This document shows positions 27,627-34,641 of a stretch of DNA of 64,000 nucleotides, piece by piece (position 1 is the stretch's first letter; each line of letters opens with the position of its first letter). Source of the stretch: Pseudomonas sp. Marseille-Q3773. Its GTDB lineage: Bacteria; Pseudomonadota; Gammaproteobacteria; Pseudomonadales; Pseudomonadaceae. The stretch is taken from assembly GCF_916618955.1 (NCBI RefSeq), contig NZ_OU745390.1, forward strand, positions 1,240,001 through 1,304,000. The letters run 5' to 3'. Position numbers and translations under genes: made by a program. The notes below the pieces were generated by a model. It had not been told where the DNA came from. It worked only from the letters and a program-made list of their open reading frames with translations, and searched no databases.

Positions 27627-29264
27627 ATGACGCTCAGTCCTTTGGCAGGCAAGCCGGCTCCGACCAGCGTGCTGGTCGATATTCCACGACTGCTCACCGC
27701 CTACTACACCGGCCGCCCCGATGCGGCCGTGGCGGCCCAGCGGGTGGCCTTCGGCACCTCGGGGCACCGGGGCACTTCACTTGAGTTGAGCTTCAACGAA
27801 TACCACGTCCTGGCCATCACCCAGGCCATCTGCCTGTATCGGGAAGAGAAGGGGATTGACGGTCCGCTGTTCATCGGCGCCGACACCCACGCCCTGTCGG
27901 CACCGGCCACCGCCAGCGCCCTGGAAGTGCTGGCGGCCAACGGCGTGCAGGTGATGCTGTCCAAGGACGATGAATACACGCCTACCCCGGCCGTGTCCCA
28001 CGCCATCCTTTGTCATAACCGTGGCCGCGTGCAGGGCCTGGCCGACGGTATCGTCATCACTCCGTCGCACAACCCGCCACAAAGCGGTGGCTTCAAGTAC
28101 AACCCACCCAATGGCGGCCCGGCCGACAGCGACGTGACCAAGTGGATCGAGGCCAAGGCCAACGAACTGCTGGCGGCGAACCTGGCGGGGGTCAAGCGCA
28201 TGGCGCATGCCCAGGCGCTGCAGGCCGCTACCACACAGCGTCACGATTACGTCAGCAGCTACGTGGCCGACCTGGAAAACGTCATCGACTTCGACGTCAT
28301 TCGTGGCGCCAGGCTGCGCCTGGGCGTCGACCCGCTGGGCGGGGCTGGGGTTCGTTACTGGTCGGCGATTGCCGAGCGCTACCAACTGGACCTGGAAGTG
28401 GTGAATACCGAGGTCGACCCGACCTTCCGCTTCATGAGCGTCGACTGGGACGGCCAGATCCGCATGGACCCGTCCTCACCGTACGCCATGCAAGGCCTGA
28501 TCGGCCTGCGTGAGCGCTTCGACGTGGCATTCGCCTGCGCCCCTGACCATGACCGCCACGGCATCGTCACACCGGATGGCCTGCTGCAGCCGAACAACTA
28601 CCTGGCCGTGGCCATCGACTACCTGTACCGCCACCGCCCGCAATGGCGCAGTGATGCCGCAGTGGGCAAGACGGTGGTGTCCAGTGGCCTGATCGATCGG
28701 GTTACCCAACGCCTGGGCCGTGAGCTGTACGAAGTGCCGGTGGGCTTCAAGTTCTTTGCCCAAGGGCTGTTCGACGGTTCGCTCGGCTTTGGTGGCGAGG
28801 AGAGCGCAGGGGCTTCGTTCCTGCGCCGCGATGGCTCGGTCTGGGCCACCGACAAGGACGGCCTGATCCCGGCCTTGCTGGCCGCCGAGATGACTGCCCG
28901 TACCGGGCGCAACCCGAGCCAGGCCTACGCCGACCTCACAGCGGCGCTGGGCAAGCCATTCGCCACGCGGGTCGAAGCCAAGGCCGATGCCCGGCAGAAG
29001 GCGCTGCTTAGCAAGCTGGCGCCGGAGCAGGTGAAGTCGACCGAACTGGCCGGGGAGCCGATCGTGCAGATCCTCAGCCACGCGCCAGGCAATGGCCAGG
29101 CGATCGGCGGGCTGAAGGTGATGACCGCCAACGGCTGGTTTGCCGCGCGGCCGTCGGGCACCGAGGACATCTACAAGATTTACGCCGAAAGCTTCATCGA
29201 CGAGGCACACCTGCAGCGCCTGGTGCAGGAAGCGCAGGTGTTGGTGGACGCCGCGATCGCCTGA
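27627..29264 (+). CDS. pgm: Phosphoglucomutase (alpha-D-glucose-1,6-bisphosphate-dependent)
   Basis: This enzyme interconverts glucose 1-phosphate and glucose 6-phosphate, linking central metabolism to glycogen, trehalose and UDP-glucose synthesis. The 545-residue protein has the phosphoserine loop [30 protein letters not shown] near the N terminus, the metal-binding CAPDHDRHG, the sugar-binding GGEESAGAS and the phosphate-binding [16 protein letters not shown]. This is the Pgm subfamily rather than AlgC. The ATG at 27627 gives [20 protein letters not shown]. It is a single gene followed by a bidirectional stem. Confidence 0.96.
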   Translation: MTLSPLAGKPAPTSVLVDIPRLLTAYYTGRPDAAVAAQRVAFGTSGHRGTSLELSFNEYHVLAITQAICLYREEKGIDGPLFIGADTHALSAPATASALEVLAANGVQVMLSKDDEYTPTPAVSHAILCHNRGRVQGLADGIVITPSHNPPQSGGFKYNPPNGGPADSDVTKWIEAKANELLAANLAGVKRMAHAQALQAATTQRHDYVSSYVADLENVIDFDVIRGARLRLGVDPLGGAGVRYWSAIAERYQLDLEVVNTEVDPTFRFMSVDWDGQIRMDPSSPYAMQGLIGLRERFDVAFACAPDHDRHGIVTPDGLLQPNNYLAVAIDYLYRHRPQWRSDAAVGKTVVSSGLIDRVTQRLGRELYEVPVGFKFFAQGLFDGSLGFGGEESAGASFLRRDGSVWATDKDGLIPALLAAEMTARTGRNPSQAYADLTAALGKPFATRVEAKADARQKALLSKLAPEQVKSTELAGEPIVQILSHAPGNGQAIGGLKVMTANGWFAARPSGTEDIYKIYAESFIDEAHLQRLVQEAQVLVDAAIA

Positions 29265-29283
29265 TCGGGGCAAGTGCAAGCCG

Positions 29284-29332
29284 TGCAGGAGCGGCCTTGC
29301 GTCGCGATAGGCTGCGCAAGGCCGCTCTTGCA
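29284..29332. terminator. Bidirectional stem between convergent pgm and ridA-like genes
   Basis: TGCAGGAGCGGCCTTGCG (29284-29301) pairs with CGCAAGGCCGCTCTTGCA (29315-29332) with one mismatch across 18 bp, around a 13-nt loop. It sits in the 87 bp between two convergent stops and can end both transcripts. The arms are REP-like. Confidence 0.7.
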
Positions 29333-29351
29333 ATCGACCGCGTAAAACCGG

Positions 29352-29768
29352 TCAGACGGTGTCGGGCACCACGGCGATCACGTCGATCTCCATCAGCCAC
29401 TCGGCCTGGGCCAACCCGGCGACCACCAGCCCGGTGGAAATCGGGAATACGCCCTTCAACCATTTACCCACTTCCTTGTACACCGGCTCGCGGAAGCGCG
29501 GGTCGGTGATGTAGGTGGTGGTCTTGACGATGTGCGACAGGTCCGAGCCGGCCTCTTCGAGCAGTTGCTTGACGTTTTTCATCGCCTGCTCGGCCTGCGC
29601 CCGCGGGTCGCCCAGGCCCACCAGGTTGCCTTCGAAATCGGTGCCGACCTGGCCGCGCACATAGATGGTATTACCGGCACGTACTGCCTGGCACAAGTCG
29701 TTGTCCAGGGTCTGGTTGGGGTAGGTGGCCTTGGTGTTGAACATGCGGATGCGAGTATGGGTAGGCAT
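29352..29768 (-). CDS. RidA/YjgF-family protein
   Basis: This 138-residue RidA-superfamily member belongs to a family that hydrolyses reactive enamine/imine intermediates or related compounds. Recognisable pieces are AGNTIYVRGQVGTDFEGNLVG, the DPRAQAEQAMKNVKQLLEEAG helix and VKTTTYITDPRFREPVY. The ending EWLMEIDVIAVV is also typical. I could not confirm the arginine that defines active RidA in this copy, so it may be a divergent subgroup. ATG 29766-29768 overlaps the flavin monooxygenase stop as TGATG, so the two are translationally coupled. It is the second gene of the minus-strand pair in the 29.3-33.2 kb cluster. Confidence 0.85.
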   Translation of the reverse strand: MPTHTRIRMFNTKATYPNQTLDNDLCQAVRAGNTIYVRGQVGTDFEGNLVGLGDPRAQAEQAMKNVKQLLEEAGSDLSHIVKTTTYITDPRFREPVYKEVGKWLKGVFPISTGLVVAGLAQAEWLMEIDVIAVVPDTV

Positions 29769-31087
29769 CAGTGGGCTCCGAGGGTGCTGACGTTGCTGAT
29801 CCGGGTTGGTTGCTGCGCATCCGCGGCGCGTTGCTGGCGGTCGCGGTAGGCGCTGTAGGTGCGTTGCGTGGCGATGTGGCCGGCGACGTGCTTGGCGTCG
29901 TGCCACACGCCCCAGATGAACGATGAGCCACGCCGCGACAGCCACGGCAGGCCAAGGAAGTAGATGCCCGGCTCGCGGGCCACGCCGCGCTGGTGCTGGG
30001 GCTTGCCATTGGCGTCGAAGGTGTCGACCTGCAGCCAGCTGAAATCCACGCTGTAGCCGGTGGCCCAGATGATGCTGGTGACACCGGCCTCGGCCAGGTC
30101 CAGTTGCAGCAGCGGGTTGCGCATGCATTCCGGGTCGGCCAGGCGTTCACGGGCTTCGGGCTCTTCCGGCAGGTCAAGGCCGTTGCGCTGGATGTAGGCA
30201 TCGGCGGCATCCAGCAGGGCCAGGTAGTTCTCGTCGCCACGGTTGATGTTCTCGACCAGGTTGTCCTGGAAGCGTGCCACACCGTTTTCGAACGACTGGG
30301 TCAGGCCGACCAGGGTCATGCCCTGGTGGGCGAGGGCGCGGAAGTCCACGGTGTGGCCGCCACGGGCACCGCTGACAGCAATGGTCACGTGCTCGCGGCC
30401 GGGCTTGGCGACTTCCGCATCCCACTCACCCAGCACCCCCAGCCACCAGCAGAAGTCACGGTTGCGGTAGGCGCGTGGCGGGCGGTCGTGGGCACCGACC
30501 GACAGGTATACCTGGCGCCCGGCACGCATCAGTTCCTCGGCGATCTGTACTCCCGAGGAGCCGGCGCCCACTACCAGTACAGCCCCTGCAGGCAGTTGTT
30601 CGGGGTTGTAGTAGGCCGCCGAATGGATCTGGTGCAGGTTGCTGTCTTGCGGCGCAATGGCCGGAATCACCGGTTTCTGGAACGGGCCGGTGGCAGCGAC
30701 GACGCGGTTGGCGCGGATCACGCCTTCATTGGTTTCGATGGTGAAGCCGGGGCGGTCGCTGTTGCGCACGACCTTGTTCACTTCGATGCCGGTGCGTACT
30801 GGCAGGTTGTACTTGCGTACGTATTGCTCGAAGTAGTCGGCCACCTGGTCCTTGCCGGCAAAGGCATCGGCGTCGAGGTCGAATTCCAGCCCCGGGAAGC
30901 GGTCGTGCCAGGCCGGGCCGTTGGCCACCAGCGAGTCCCAGCGGCCGCTGCGCCAGGCCTCGGCGATACGCTTGCGCTCCAGCACCAGGTGTGGCACGCC
31001 AAGCTTGCTCAGGTGTTCGCTCATGGCCACGCCGGCCTGGCCGGCGCCGACCACGAGGGTATCGATTTCGAGATTGTTCAGTGTCAT
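29768..31087 (-). CDS. Flavin-containing monooxygenase (FMO/Baeyer-Villiger-like class B)
   Basis: This 439-residue FAD and NADPH enzyme probably adds oxygen to a nitrogen- or sulfur-containing substrate. An FAD-binding motif is at TLVVGAGQAGVAMSEHL (about residues 9-25), an NADPH-binding motif at VLVVGAGSSGVQIAEEL in the middle, and the ATG-type signature IIWATGYSVDFSWL near residue 340. It resembles plant YUCCA-like and bacterial putative monooxygenases often labelled potassium-transport flavoproteins. The frame opens at 31387, but ATG 31085-31087 gives MTLNNLEIDTLVVGAGQAG, the normal start. It is coupled to the RidA gene by TGATG. The substrate is unknown. Confidence 0.85.
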   Translation of the reverse strand: MTLNNLEIDTLVVGAGQAGVAMSEHLSKLGVPHLVLERKRIAEAWRSGRWDSLVANGPAWHDRFPGLEFDLDADAFAGKDQVADYFEQYVRKYNLPVRTGIEVNKVVRNSDRPGFTIETNEGVIRANRVVAATGPFQKPVIPAIAPQDSNLHQIHSAAYYNPEQLPAGAVLVVGAGSSGVQIAEELMRAGRQVYLSVGAHDRPPRAYRNRDFCWWLGVLGEWDAEVAKPGREHVTIAVSGARGGHTVDFRALAHQGMTLVGLTQSFENGVARFQDNLVENINRGDENYLALLDAADAYIQRNGLDLPEEPEARERLADPECMRNPLLQLDLAEAGVTSIIWATGYSVDFSWLQVDTFDANGKPQHQRGVAREPGIYFLGLPWLSRRGSSFIWGVWHDAKHVAGHIATQRTYSAYRDRQQRAADAQQPTRISNVSTLGAH

Positions 31088-31390
31088 GTCCGAGCCCTTG
31101 TTCAGGCGGTTTTTGTCAGGTCGGTTTGGAGGACCGCCGTTACCTGGGGCCAGACTAGGGATGCCGTGGAAACGGCGAAAATAGTATTTAGCTTGGGCTT
31201 GCCGATAAAACGGCGAAGGCCCCGGTTCCTGTGGCTTGCAGGGCTGAGTGCAGCAGCATTTGCGCGGATTCGGCGGGGCCTGGCCCGGCCTTAGTTTTTT
31301 CCTCTGCAAGGCCTCGGAAAAAGGTGGTTTCGCCTCCCGGAAGGTCCACCCAGAATGCCCTGTATCGCACAGCACAACAGGAACCATGAC
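31088..31390. promoter_or_regulatory. Divergent promoter region with two repeated palindromic sites
   Basis: This 303-bp gap separates the monooxygenase and DUF1028 starts. It contains GCCGTGGAAACGGCGAA (31163-31179) and GCCGATAAAACGGCGAA (31201-31217), a direct repeat of a 17-mer agreeing at 13 of 17 positions, 38 bp apart. Each copy is itself symmetric (GCCG...CGGC). A minus-strand TACTAT (31181-31186) that could serve as the monooxygenase -10 box lies between the two sites. This looks like a paired operator controlling both gene pairs. No regulator gene is adjacent. Confidence 0.55.
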
Positions 31391-32068
31391 ATGACTTTTT
31401 CCATCATCGGCCGCTGTCAGGAAACCGGGCAGCTCGGTATCGCCATCAGCTCGTCGAGCATCGCGGTGGGCGCCCGCTGCCCGTGGGTGCGGGCCGGCGT
31501 CGGCGCGGTGGCCACCCAGAACATCACCTTACCGGCGCTCGGGCCGCAAATTCTCGATGTCCTGGAACAGGGCCAGTTGCCGCCCGCCGCAGCGCTGGAC
31601 AGGGTGCTGAGCGCCAATGGCTGGAGCGAATACCGCCAGGTCACGGTGATCGACAGCCATGGCCAGGTCGCGCTGTTCACCGGCAAGGAGGCATTGGGCA
31701 CGCACCATGCCGTGGCCGGTGAGCAATGCGCGGCAGCCGGCAACCTACTGGCCTCGCCCCGGGTGATCGAGGCGATGGTGCAGGCTTTCGAACAGGCTGC
31801 GGGGCACCTGGCCGATCGCTTGCTGGCGGCCATGCAGGCGGCGATGGCCGCTGGTGGCGAGGCCGGGCCGGTGCATTCGGCGGCGTTGAAGATTGCTGGC
31901 GAACTGACCTGGCCGCTGGTGGACCTGCGGGTGGACTGGGCTGACGCCGACCCGATCGGTGTGCTCGATGGCCTGTGGCAGGCGTACCGGCCGCAGATGC
32001 AGGACTATGTCACCCGTGCGCTGAACCCGACTGCGGCGCCAAGCTACGGGGTACCGGGCGATGAGTGA
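31391..32068 (+). CDS. DUF1028 Ntn-hydrolase-like protein
   Basis: This 225-residue member of the DUF1028 family has an Ntn-hydrolase fold. After Met removal the protein would begin with Thr2 (MTFSIIGRC), the position of an N-terminal nucleophile, though catalysis has not been shown for the family to my knowledge. Characteristic parts are AISSSSIAVGARCPWVRAGV, ATQNITLPALGP, and the C-terminal DLRVDWADADPIGVL. Start ATG 31391 has AGGA 8 nt upstream. The last 8 bases overlap the M20 gene, so the two are one operon. A role in amide or carbamoyl hydrolysis is plausible from context only. Confidence 0.85.
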   Translation: MTFSIIGRCQETGQLGIAISSSSIAVGARCPWVRAGVGAVATQNITLPALGPQILDVLEQGQLPPAAALDRVLSANGWSEYRQVTVIDSHGQVALFTGKEALGTHHAVAGEQCAAAGNLLASPRVIEAMVQAFEQAAGHLADRLLAAMQAAMAAGGEAGPVHSAALKIAGELTWPLVDLRVDWADADPIGVLDGLWQAYRPQMQDYVTRALNPTAAPSYGVPGDE

Positions 32069-33221
32069 AGGTGCCAGCCGCGCGCTGCTGGCCCGCTTGA
32101 TCGGCTTTGCCACGGTCAGCCGCGATTCCAACCTGGCGCTGATCGGTTTCATCCGCGATTACCTGGCCGGGCTGGGCGTGGAAAGCGAACTGTTCCATAA
32201 CCCGGAGGGCACCAAGGCCAACCTGTTCGCCACCATCGGGCCCAGCGACGTTGGCGGCATAGTGTTGTCCGGGCATACCGATGTGGTGCCGGTAGACGGC
32301 CAGGCCTGGAGCGTCGAGCCGTTTGCCCTGAGCGAGCGCGATGGCCGCCTGTATGGCCGCGGCACCGCCGACATGAAGGGCTTCATCGCCTCGGTCCTGG
32401 CGGCTGTGCCTGCGTTGCTTGCGCAGCCGTTGCGCCTGCCGGTGCACCTGGCGTTTTCCTATGACGAGGAAGTCGGCTGCCTGGGCGTGCGCTCGATGCT
32501 GGCCGCCCTTGAGCAGCGCGCGCACAAGCCTCGGCTGTGCCTGATTGGCGAACCCACCGAACTCAAGCCGGTACTCGGGCACAAGGGCAAGCTGGCGATG
32601 CGCTGCCAGGTGCAAGGTGCGGCTTGTCACTCGGCCTATGCGCCGTACGGGGTGAATGCCATCGAATTTGCGGCGAAGCTGATCGGCAAGCTCGGGGATA
32701 TCGGTGAGGCCCTGGCCTTGCCGGAACATCACGACGCACGCTTCGATCCACCGTTCTCCACGGTGCAGACTGGTGTAATCAAGGGGGGCAGGGCGCTGAA
32801 CATCGTGCCGGCAGAGTGCGAGTTCGATTTCGAAGTACGCGCATTGCCAGGCTTTGCCGCGCAGGCAGTGGCCGACCAGTTGCAGACCTATGCCGAGGCC
32901 GAGCTGCTACCACGCATGCGCAAGGTCAATGCGGCCAGCGCCATACGCCTGCAACCGTTGAGTGCCTACCCGGGGTTGGCGACCCCGGCAGACAGTGAGG
33001 CCGCACAGTTGGTGGCGTTGCTGAGCGGGTCGGAGGCGTTCGGTACGGTGGCGTTTGGCACCGAAGGCGGTTTGTTCGACCAGGCGGGCATCCCGACCGT
33101 GGTGTGCGGCCCCGGAAGCATGGAGCAGGGGCATAAGCCGGACGAGTTTGTCAGTGTCGAACAGCTGCAGGGCTGTGATGCCATGCTGTCGAGGCTGGTG
33201 GATTACCTCAGGCAGCACTGA
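32061..33221 (+). CDS. M20-family metallo-deacetylase (ArgE/acetylornithine deacetylase-like)
   Basis: This 386-residue zinc amidohydrolase is of the ArgE/DapE type. Metal ligands and catalytic residues are visible: H72 and D74 in LSGHTDVVPVDG, bridging D104 in GRGTADMKGF, and E136/E137 in SYDEEVGCLG. Further typical parts are GEPTELKPVLGHKGK and the C-terminal CGPGSMEQGHKPDEFV. It is annotated ArgE-like by family, but P. putida-type arginine synthesis does not need a second copy and its partners are DUF1028, FMO and RidA. It therefore probably removes an N-acyl or N-carbamoyl group in a catabolic route. The start overlaps the DUF1028 stop by 8 bp. Confidence 0.88.
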   Translation: MSEGASRALLARLIGFATVSRDSNLALIGFIRDYLAGLGVESELFHNPEGTKANLFATIGPSDVGGIVLSGHTDVVPVDGQAWSVEPFALSERDGRLYGRGTADMKGFIASVLAAVPALLAQPLRLPVHLAFSYDEEVGCLGVRSMLAALEQRAHKPRLCLIGEPTELKPVLGHKGKLAMRCQVQGAACHSAYAPYGVNAIEFAAKLIGKLGDIGEALALPEHHDARFDPPFSTVQTGVIKGGRALNIVPAECEFDFEVRALPGFAAQAVADQLQTYAEAELLPRMRKVNAASAIRLQPLSAYPGLATPADSEAAQLVALLSGSEAFGTVAFGTEGGLFDQAGIPTVVCGPGSMEQGHKPDEFVSVEQLQGCDAMLSRLVDYLRQH

Positions 33222-33238
33222 GCGGGCAGGCCGCGAAA

Positions 33239-33255
33239 GGGCCGCACAGCGGCCC
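33239..33255. terminator. Short hairpin between convergent M20 and porin genes
   Basis: GGGCCGC, ACA, GCGGCCC is a perfect 7-bp stem in the 41 bp between the two convergent stops. No T-run follows; it may serve both directions. Confidence 0.5.
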
Positions 33256-33262
33256 ATACGCC

Positions 33263-34531
33263 TCAGAAGGTGGCCTTGACCTGCAGGCCAAGCACCAGCG
33301 CGTTGTCGATGGCTTTCCCGGAGAATGCCCCTGGCTCGATGATGTACTGCAGGTCCGGGCGCAGGTTCAGCCACGGCGTGGCCTGGTAGCCATAGCTCAG
33401 CTCGATCAGCTGCTCGGCGCTGTCGATATCGGGGAACGGCTGGCCGGCGTTGTAGGCGGCATCCTCCAGTACGTCGCGGCTACGCGGGTTGGGCACGGCG
33501 CGGCCATAACCCAGCGCCACGGTATCCTTCGGGCGCCCCTCGAACGGCTGGTACAGCACCACGCCGGCACCATACCAGCGGGTGAACGGCGAGGCGGCCT
33601 TGCTCGATGCCGAGTACTGGCCGAAGGCATGCAAGCTGCGGCCCGGCGAGCGTTGGTCATTCCACAGCGCCTGGTCGACCAGCAGGTAGTGGCCGCCACG
33701 GCCCGACACCTGTTCATCGCTGCCGATGCGCTGCACATCGGAGCTGTCGTAGTAGTAGCCCAGCTTGTACTCGCCAGGCAGCTCGTCCTGCAGCCTGTAT
33801 ACCAGCTCGACCGGTACCACGGTGCCAGTGGTGTGTTTGGGCCCCAGGTGCCAGGCCCGGCTGGCGTTGCCGTTGCTCTCGGGGTCGACATTGAATGCTG
33901 CCACGCGCAATTGCCAGGCTGGCGACAGGTCGTATTTCACCCGTACGCCCAAATGCGCATTGGGGTAGTTGGTCCAGCCACTGCCGCCGGACATGTTCAG
34001 CGGGTGGCCGCAGAAACCGGCATTCATGAAGTTGCACAGGATGCCGCTGTCCAGGCCACCGAGGTCGTTGCCCATGGCCATGTAGCCGAGCTTGACGTTC
34101 AGCGCCGGGGTGAACAGGGTACGCTCGTAACTCAGTTCGGTCAGCCGGGTGTAGAGGCCACCGTAGTTTTCCTGGATCGGCAGGCGGTTGCCCACCAGGT
34201 CTTCCGAGGCGCTGTTGCCGCGGCGGTCGTTGACGGTCAACTGGACTTTTCCGCCGTTGTCCAGGCCATACAGCTTCGACAGGTCGAACTGCACGCCCAG
34301 TTTCAGGTTTTGCGAATAGCGTGCCGAGCGGTGCAGGCCGCCATGGGCGTTGTAGGCGGTTTCGCCACTGTAGTCGCCTGTGAACTTGACGCCGTCTGCT
34401 TCCAGCTGATTGCGCAGGCCGCCCCAGTCGCCCGTAAGCGTGCTGCGGGTAGTCAGGTCGGCGTCGGCCAGGGCGGTGGTGCTGGCCAGGGCCAGCAGCA
34501 GGGTGGGGGTGATGCGGGTTACGCGGGGCAT
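33263..34531 (-). CDS. OprB-family outer-membrane porin
   Basis: This 422-residue carbohydrate-selective porin has a signal peptide with cleavage after TALA (residue 22). The mature N terminus contains TGDWGGLRNQLEADGVKF, the classic OprB signature. Alternating beta-strand patterns fill the rest, and the C terminus ends LGLQVKATF with the aromatic residue needed for outer-membrane assembly. The frame extends upstream to 34594, but ATG 34529-34531 directly precedes the signal peptide. It is 110 bp downstream of the PQQ dehydrogenase on the same strand, so it probably lets that enzyme's substrate (quinate or a sugar) into the periplasm. Confidence 0.9.
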   Translation of the reverse strand: MPRVTRITPTLLLALASTTALADADLTTRSTLTGDWGGLRNQLEADGVKFTGDYSGETAYNAHGGLHRSARYSQNLKLGVQFDLSKLYGLDNGGKVQLTVNDRRGNSASEDLVGNRLPIQENYGGLYTRLTELSYERTLFTPALNVKLGYMAMGNDLGGLDSGILCNFMNAGFCGHPLNMSGGSGWTNYPNAHLGVRVKYDLSPAWQLRVAAFNVDPESNGNASRAWHLGPKHTTGTVVPVELVYRLQDELPGEYKLGYYYDSSDVQRIGSDEQVSGRGGHYLLVDQALWNDQRSPGRSLHAFGQYSASSKAASPFTRWYGAGVVLYQPFEGRPKDTVALGYGRAVPNPRSRDVLEDAAYNAGQPFPDIDSAEQLIELSYGYQATPWLNLRPDLQYIIEPGAFSGKAIDNALVLGLQVKATF

Positions 34532-34601
34532 TGCTGAATCTCGGTGTGTGTTGCGGGGGAATTCGCAAGCGAGCCCGCGTCCCACGAAGGCCACTGGTGG
34601 C

Positions 34602-34632
34602 CCTGTGGGAGCGGGCGTGCCCGCGAAGCAGG
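34602..34632. repeat. Single REP-like unit between quiA and the porin gene
   Basis: CCTGTGGGAGCGGGCGTGCC followed by CGCGAAGCAGG is one copy of the P. putida-type REP palindrome, starting 10 bp past the dehydrogenase stop. A shorter partly matching arm (CGAGCCCGCGTCCCACG) lies just before it. Confidence 0.65.
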
Positions 34633-34641
34633 CGACGCATG

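Noticed and set aside
31088..31390. Riboswitch in the DUF1028 leader
   Set aside because: The CGGAAAAAGG and CCGGAAGG pieces looked switch-like at first, but no complete glycine, guanidine or similar core could be assembled.
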